Source: Planctomycetota bacterium (lineage in GTDB: Bacteria; Planctomycetota; Phycisphaerae; UBA1845; PWPN01). From it: DNA of 64,000 nt. The notes below the pieces were generated by a model. The model saw only the letters and a list, made by a program, of their open reading frames with translations, had not been told where the DNA came from and did no database searches. Location: assembly GCA_029550525.1 (NCBI GenBank), contig JAKPHF010000075.1, positions 1 to 64,000 of the forward strand, written 5' to 3'. Position 1 is the stretch's first letter. Every line of letters begins with the position of its first letter. Of this stretch, positions 62,137 to 64,000 are shown in pieces. The position numbers and the translations under genes were made by a program.

Positions 62137-62237
62137 CCCTGAGCACGGCACTGCGCGGGAGACATCTTGTCCTCTTCCGGCCGGGCAAGACATCTGCACT
62201 GGATGCTTTAGTCAAGTAACTCAGTTGCCGAACGACA

Positions 62238-62266
62238 ACGCCCCTGGCGACCATCGCCAGGGGCGT
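62238..62266. terminator. Terminator hairpin after the pseudopilin gene
   Basis: ACGCCCCTGGCGA (62238-62250) and TCGCCAGGGGCGT (62254-62266) form a perfect 13-bp stem with a 3-base loop, followed by CTTGCTG. Confidence 0.7.
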
Positions 62267-62312
62267 CTTGCTGTACGCTTGTGACCTAATCAAGGCGCAA
62301 TCAGGAAGGCCT

Positions 62313-62456
62313 GAGACTTGAGGCTTGAGAGCGTGCTGCCCAACTCAGCACTATTGGCAGATCACGTCTTCGAACTGACTCACCGCAGGGGTCGCAGAGG
62401 GGCGCAGAGGCGAGGTCCGATATGCCTGCCTCTGTGATCCTCTGCGACCTCAGCGG
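62313..62456. repeat. Heptamer array and long imperfect palindrome
   Basis: CTGAGAC, TTGAGGC, TTGAGAG (62313-62333) is a short heptamer array. At 62381-62456, CACCGCAGGGGTCGCAGAGG pairs imperfectly with CCTCTGCGACCTCAGCGG, a hairpin element of the common 'GCAGAGG' type. Confidence 0.65.
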
Positions 62457-62552
62457 TTCGTGTTCGGGGACAGGCAAAGGCTTGAGACTGAGACCGGAGC
62501 GGAAGACCAAGACAGAACGGATCGCCGTTGGTCAGATCGCGCGAGAGCGAGA

Positions 62553-62585
62553 ACACCCCGTCCGGATGAGCTCCGGACGGGGTGT
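62553..62585. terminator. Terminator hairpin for the dockerin-like gene
   Basis: ACACCCCGTCCGGA (62553-62566) and TCCGGACGGGGTGT (62572-62585) form a perfect 14-bp stem with a 5-base loop, 70 bases after the minus-strand gene. Confidence 0.7.
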
Positions 62586-62656
62586 CTGCAATTGTCCCTT
62601 ATTCTGCGGCGGCATCAGTGGTCGCTGGCTGCCGCCGATCGATGGTTACGCATTCA

Positions 62657-64000
62657 TCACGGTGCACAGCCGGTCCAGGGGATGCCCGGGCCGCTCACGC
62701 ACTGACTGAAGGCCGGGAAGTCCTGGAGATCGATGCGGCCGTAAGGCGCGGCACGATCCATGCACCGGCAGTACGGCAGATCTTCAGGAATCGAACCGGT
62801 GATGCTCACGCAACGCTGCCAAGCGGCAAAGTCGTCCATGTCCACGTCGCCGTCTTCGTCGGCATCGGCCCAGTTCAGCGGACAATCCGTGCCGAAGGAG
62901 AGCCCGTCGGCGTGACCGCCCGGCGAGCTCGGCGTGGCATTCCGGATCTCCCACATGACCGTCATGATGTCGGACGTGGCGGTGGCCACCACCGAACCGG
63001 GGACCCAGCTTCCCGAACCGCCGGTGTAGACCGTGGTCGATTGCAGAACAGTCCCGTTCTCGTCACCGTTGAGCAGCGAGATGACGCAGTCGGCCGAACC
63101 GGCGAACTGACCGCTGAACCGGTAGGGCTGACCGGGGATGACCCGGACCGTCTGCCAGGCTCGCATGGTGCCGACATCGGCGTTGCTCATGCTGCCGTAG
63201 TGCCCCCCGGCCGGGCTGGGGCAGGACGGAGGAACCGGAGCGTTGCCGTCGCGACTCAAGCCAATGTCGGCGCTCCAGCCGGTCGGCAGTCCGCCCACGG
63301 GCTGCGGATAGGGCGGGCCGCAATTCTGCGGGGCCTCGGGCAGTTCGAAGTCGCCGTTGATGAATTCGGCGGCAACGACGGTGACCGCCTGGGGAAGCGT
63401 CTCGATGCAGCCGCCTTGCTTGACGAAAACGTCATACCGGCCGCCCGGCACGCCGGTCAGGTCAAAGTCGCAGGTCAGCTTGGTGGAACTGACCACCACG
63501 ACGTTCGTGGCGAGCAGGCTGAAGCCCGGCTTGCTCAGGAAGACGGTGGGGGTTCCGGTAAAGCCGCTGCCGGCCAAGTCGGTCACGTGCAGCACGGAAT
63601 CGTTGGTGTCGAGGCTGGGTGTGATGCTCGCCAGGTAGGTGATGGGGGTCGAGCACTCCTCGAACGCCATCGCGTCGGCATGGGTGGCGTTCTGCGTGCC
63701 GCTATTGCGAGCGATGGCCCACTCGGCGGTCATGACGCTCGTCGTGGCGGTGCCGGTCACGAAGTTGAAACTCCAGTCGTAGTTGCCGCCGCCGGCATGG
63801 ATGTCCTTGGAAACCAACTGGTCTCCGCCGGGGCCGTTTTCACGGAGCCGCAGGGCGACGGTGTTGTCGCCCGAACCGGCGAAGAAGCCGCTCCACGTGT
63901 ACGTCTTGCCGGGCGTGACGGCGAACGTCTGATAGGCGACGGCGTTCGCGCCGCCGGTGCCGGAGTTGGAGGCCATCGTGCCGTACTGGTTACCGTCGAT
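62657..64000 (-). CDS. Exported repeat protein with dockerin-like end (5' end beyond window)
   Basis: About 447 codons are visible and the frame stays open to the right edge, so the N-terminus is missing. Two similar beta domains (FAVTPGKTYTWSGFFAGSGD and VRVIPGQPYRFSGQFAGSAD, each followed by TATTSVMTAEW or TATSDIMTVMW) flank an IPT/TIG-like domain (SITPSLDTNDSVLHVTDLAG; FDLTGVPGGRYDVFVKQGG). The end holds one clear calcium-binding loop, NWADADEDGDVDMDDFAAWQ, and a second degenerate one (DLQDFPAFSQCV), a dockerin-like arrangement common in planctomycete surface proteins. It is likely exported. Ligands are unknown. Confidence 0.85.
   Translation of the reverse strand: MDGNQYGTMASNSGTGGANAVAYQTFAVTPGKTYTWSGFFAGSGDNTVALRLRENGPGGDQLVSKDIHAGGGNYDWSFNFVTGTATTSVMTAEWAIARNSGTQNATHADAMAFEECSTPITYLASITPSLDTNDSVLHVTDLAGSGFTGTPTVFLSKPGFSLLATNVVVVSSTKLTCDFDLTGVPGGRYDVFVKQGGCIETLPQAVTVVAAEFINGDFELPEAPQNCGPPYPQPVGGLPTGWSADIGLSRDGNAPVPPSCPSPAGGHYGSMSNADVGTMRAWQTVRVIPGQPYRFSGQFAGSADCVISLLNGDENGTVLQSTTVYTGGSGSWVPGSVVATATSDIMTVMWEIRNATPSSPGGHADGLSFGTDCPLNWADADEDGDVDMDDFAAWQRCVSITGSIPEDLPYCRCMDRAAPYGRIDLQDFPAFSQCVSGPGIPWTGCAP

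Overview
The window looks like a chromosomal segment of a high-GC planctomycete, probably Phycisphaerae-like. This rests on a GldA/GldF/GldG/DUF4340-type operon, a pseudopilin with a type IV pilin leader, a surface protein ending in a dockerin-like calcium loop, excisionase-HTH/receiver and HDOD/histidine-kinase regulators, and long intergenic spacers full of short repeats. No rRNA, tRNA, CRISPR array or replication origin was recognised. The lineage is inferred from gene content, not from a marker-gene comparison.

Layout. 0.2-2.6 kb is a decayed patch: a truncated DUF2130 gene, a 21-codon stub of an AAA ATPase, an IS256-type transposase relic and GC-rich DNA without genes. 2.6-21.8 kb is mostly housekeeping: pyruvate phosphate dikinase, a thioesterase, a glycosyltransferase, the Gld-like ABC operon, acylphosphatase, rpmI-rplT, a GH5-like glycosidase, guaB, a lipoprotein and tatA. 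21.9-25.5 kb (minus strand) is a compact phage-like operon: an ABC-ATPase/GNAT fusion, a holin-like membrane protein, a lipoprotein, a small unknown, a DUF2730-like protein and a Mu gp26-like winged-helix protein. 25.9-33.1 kb holds cellular genes: histidine kinase, DUF2442, mutL, a broken gene, a Phd/VapC toxin-antitoxin pair and typA. 33.9-43.4 kb (plus strand) is a Mu-like structural module: protease/scaffold, decoration-type protein, major head protein, DUF1320, a DUF1834-like protein and several tail or fibre-like proteins. 43.6-64 kb has a ParA ATPase, a GbsR/MarR regulator, an envelope operon with LPP20-like repeats, a TolC/HlyD/ATPase efflux set, a two-component cluster, Kup, a zinc-ribbon/PH-like membrane protein, a pseudopilin and a partial dockerin-like protein.

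Two observations stand out. First, the two phage-like blocks lie on opposite strands. The left block ends at a gp26-like gene and the right block begins at the gp32 (protease) equivalent. One inversion of about 21.9-33.9 kb would place them head to tail, with only the terminase/portal/MuF genes (gp27-31) missing. Second, many intergenic spaces carry short repeats with a strict 7-nt period (TGAGCTN, TCAGCTN, TTCGTCA, TCCGTNG and relatives) or hairpin elements. These often begin within a few bases of a stop codon, including at all five of the first junctions between the phage structural genes. This suggests that the phage genes have been resident long enough to acquire host-type spacers while their reading frames stayed open.

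Functionally, the Gld-like operon, the envelope operon, the efflux set and TatA point to a complex cell envelope. The two histidine kinases, HTH-receiver protein and degenerate receiver form a regulatory layer whose targets cannot be read from this window.
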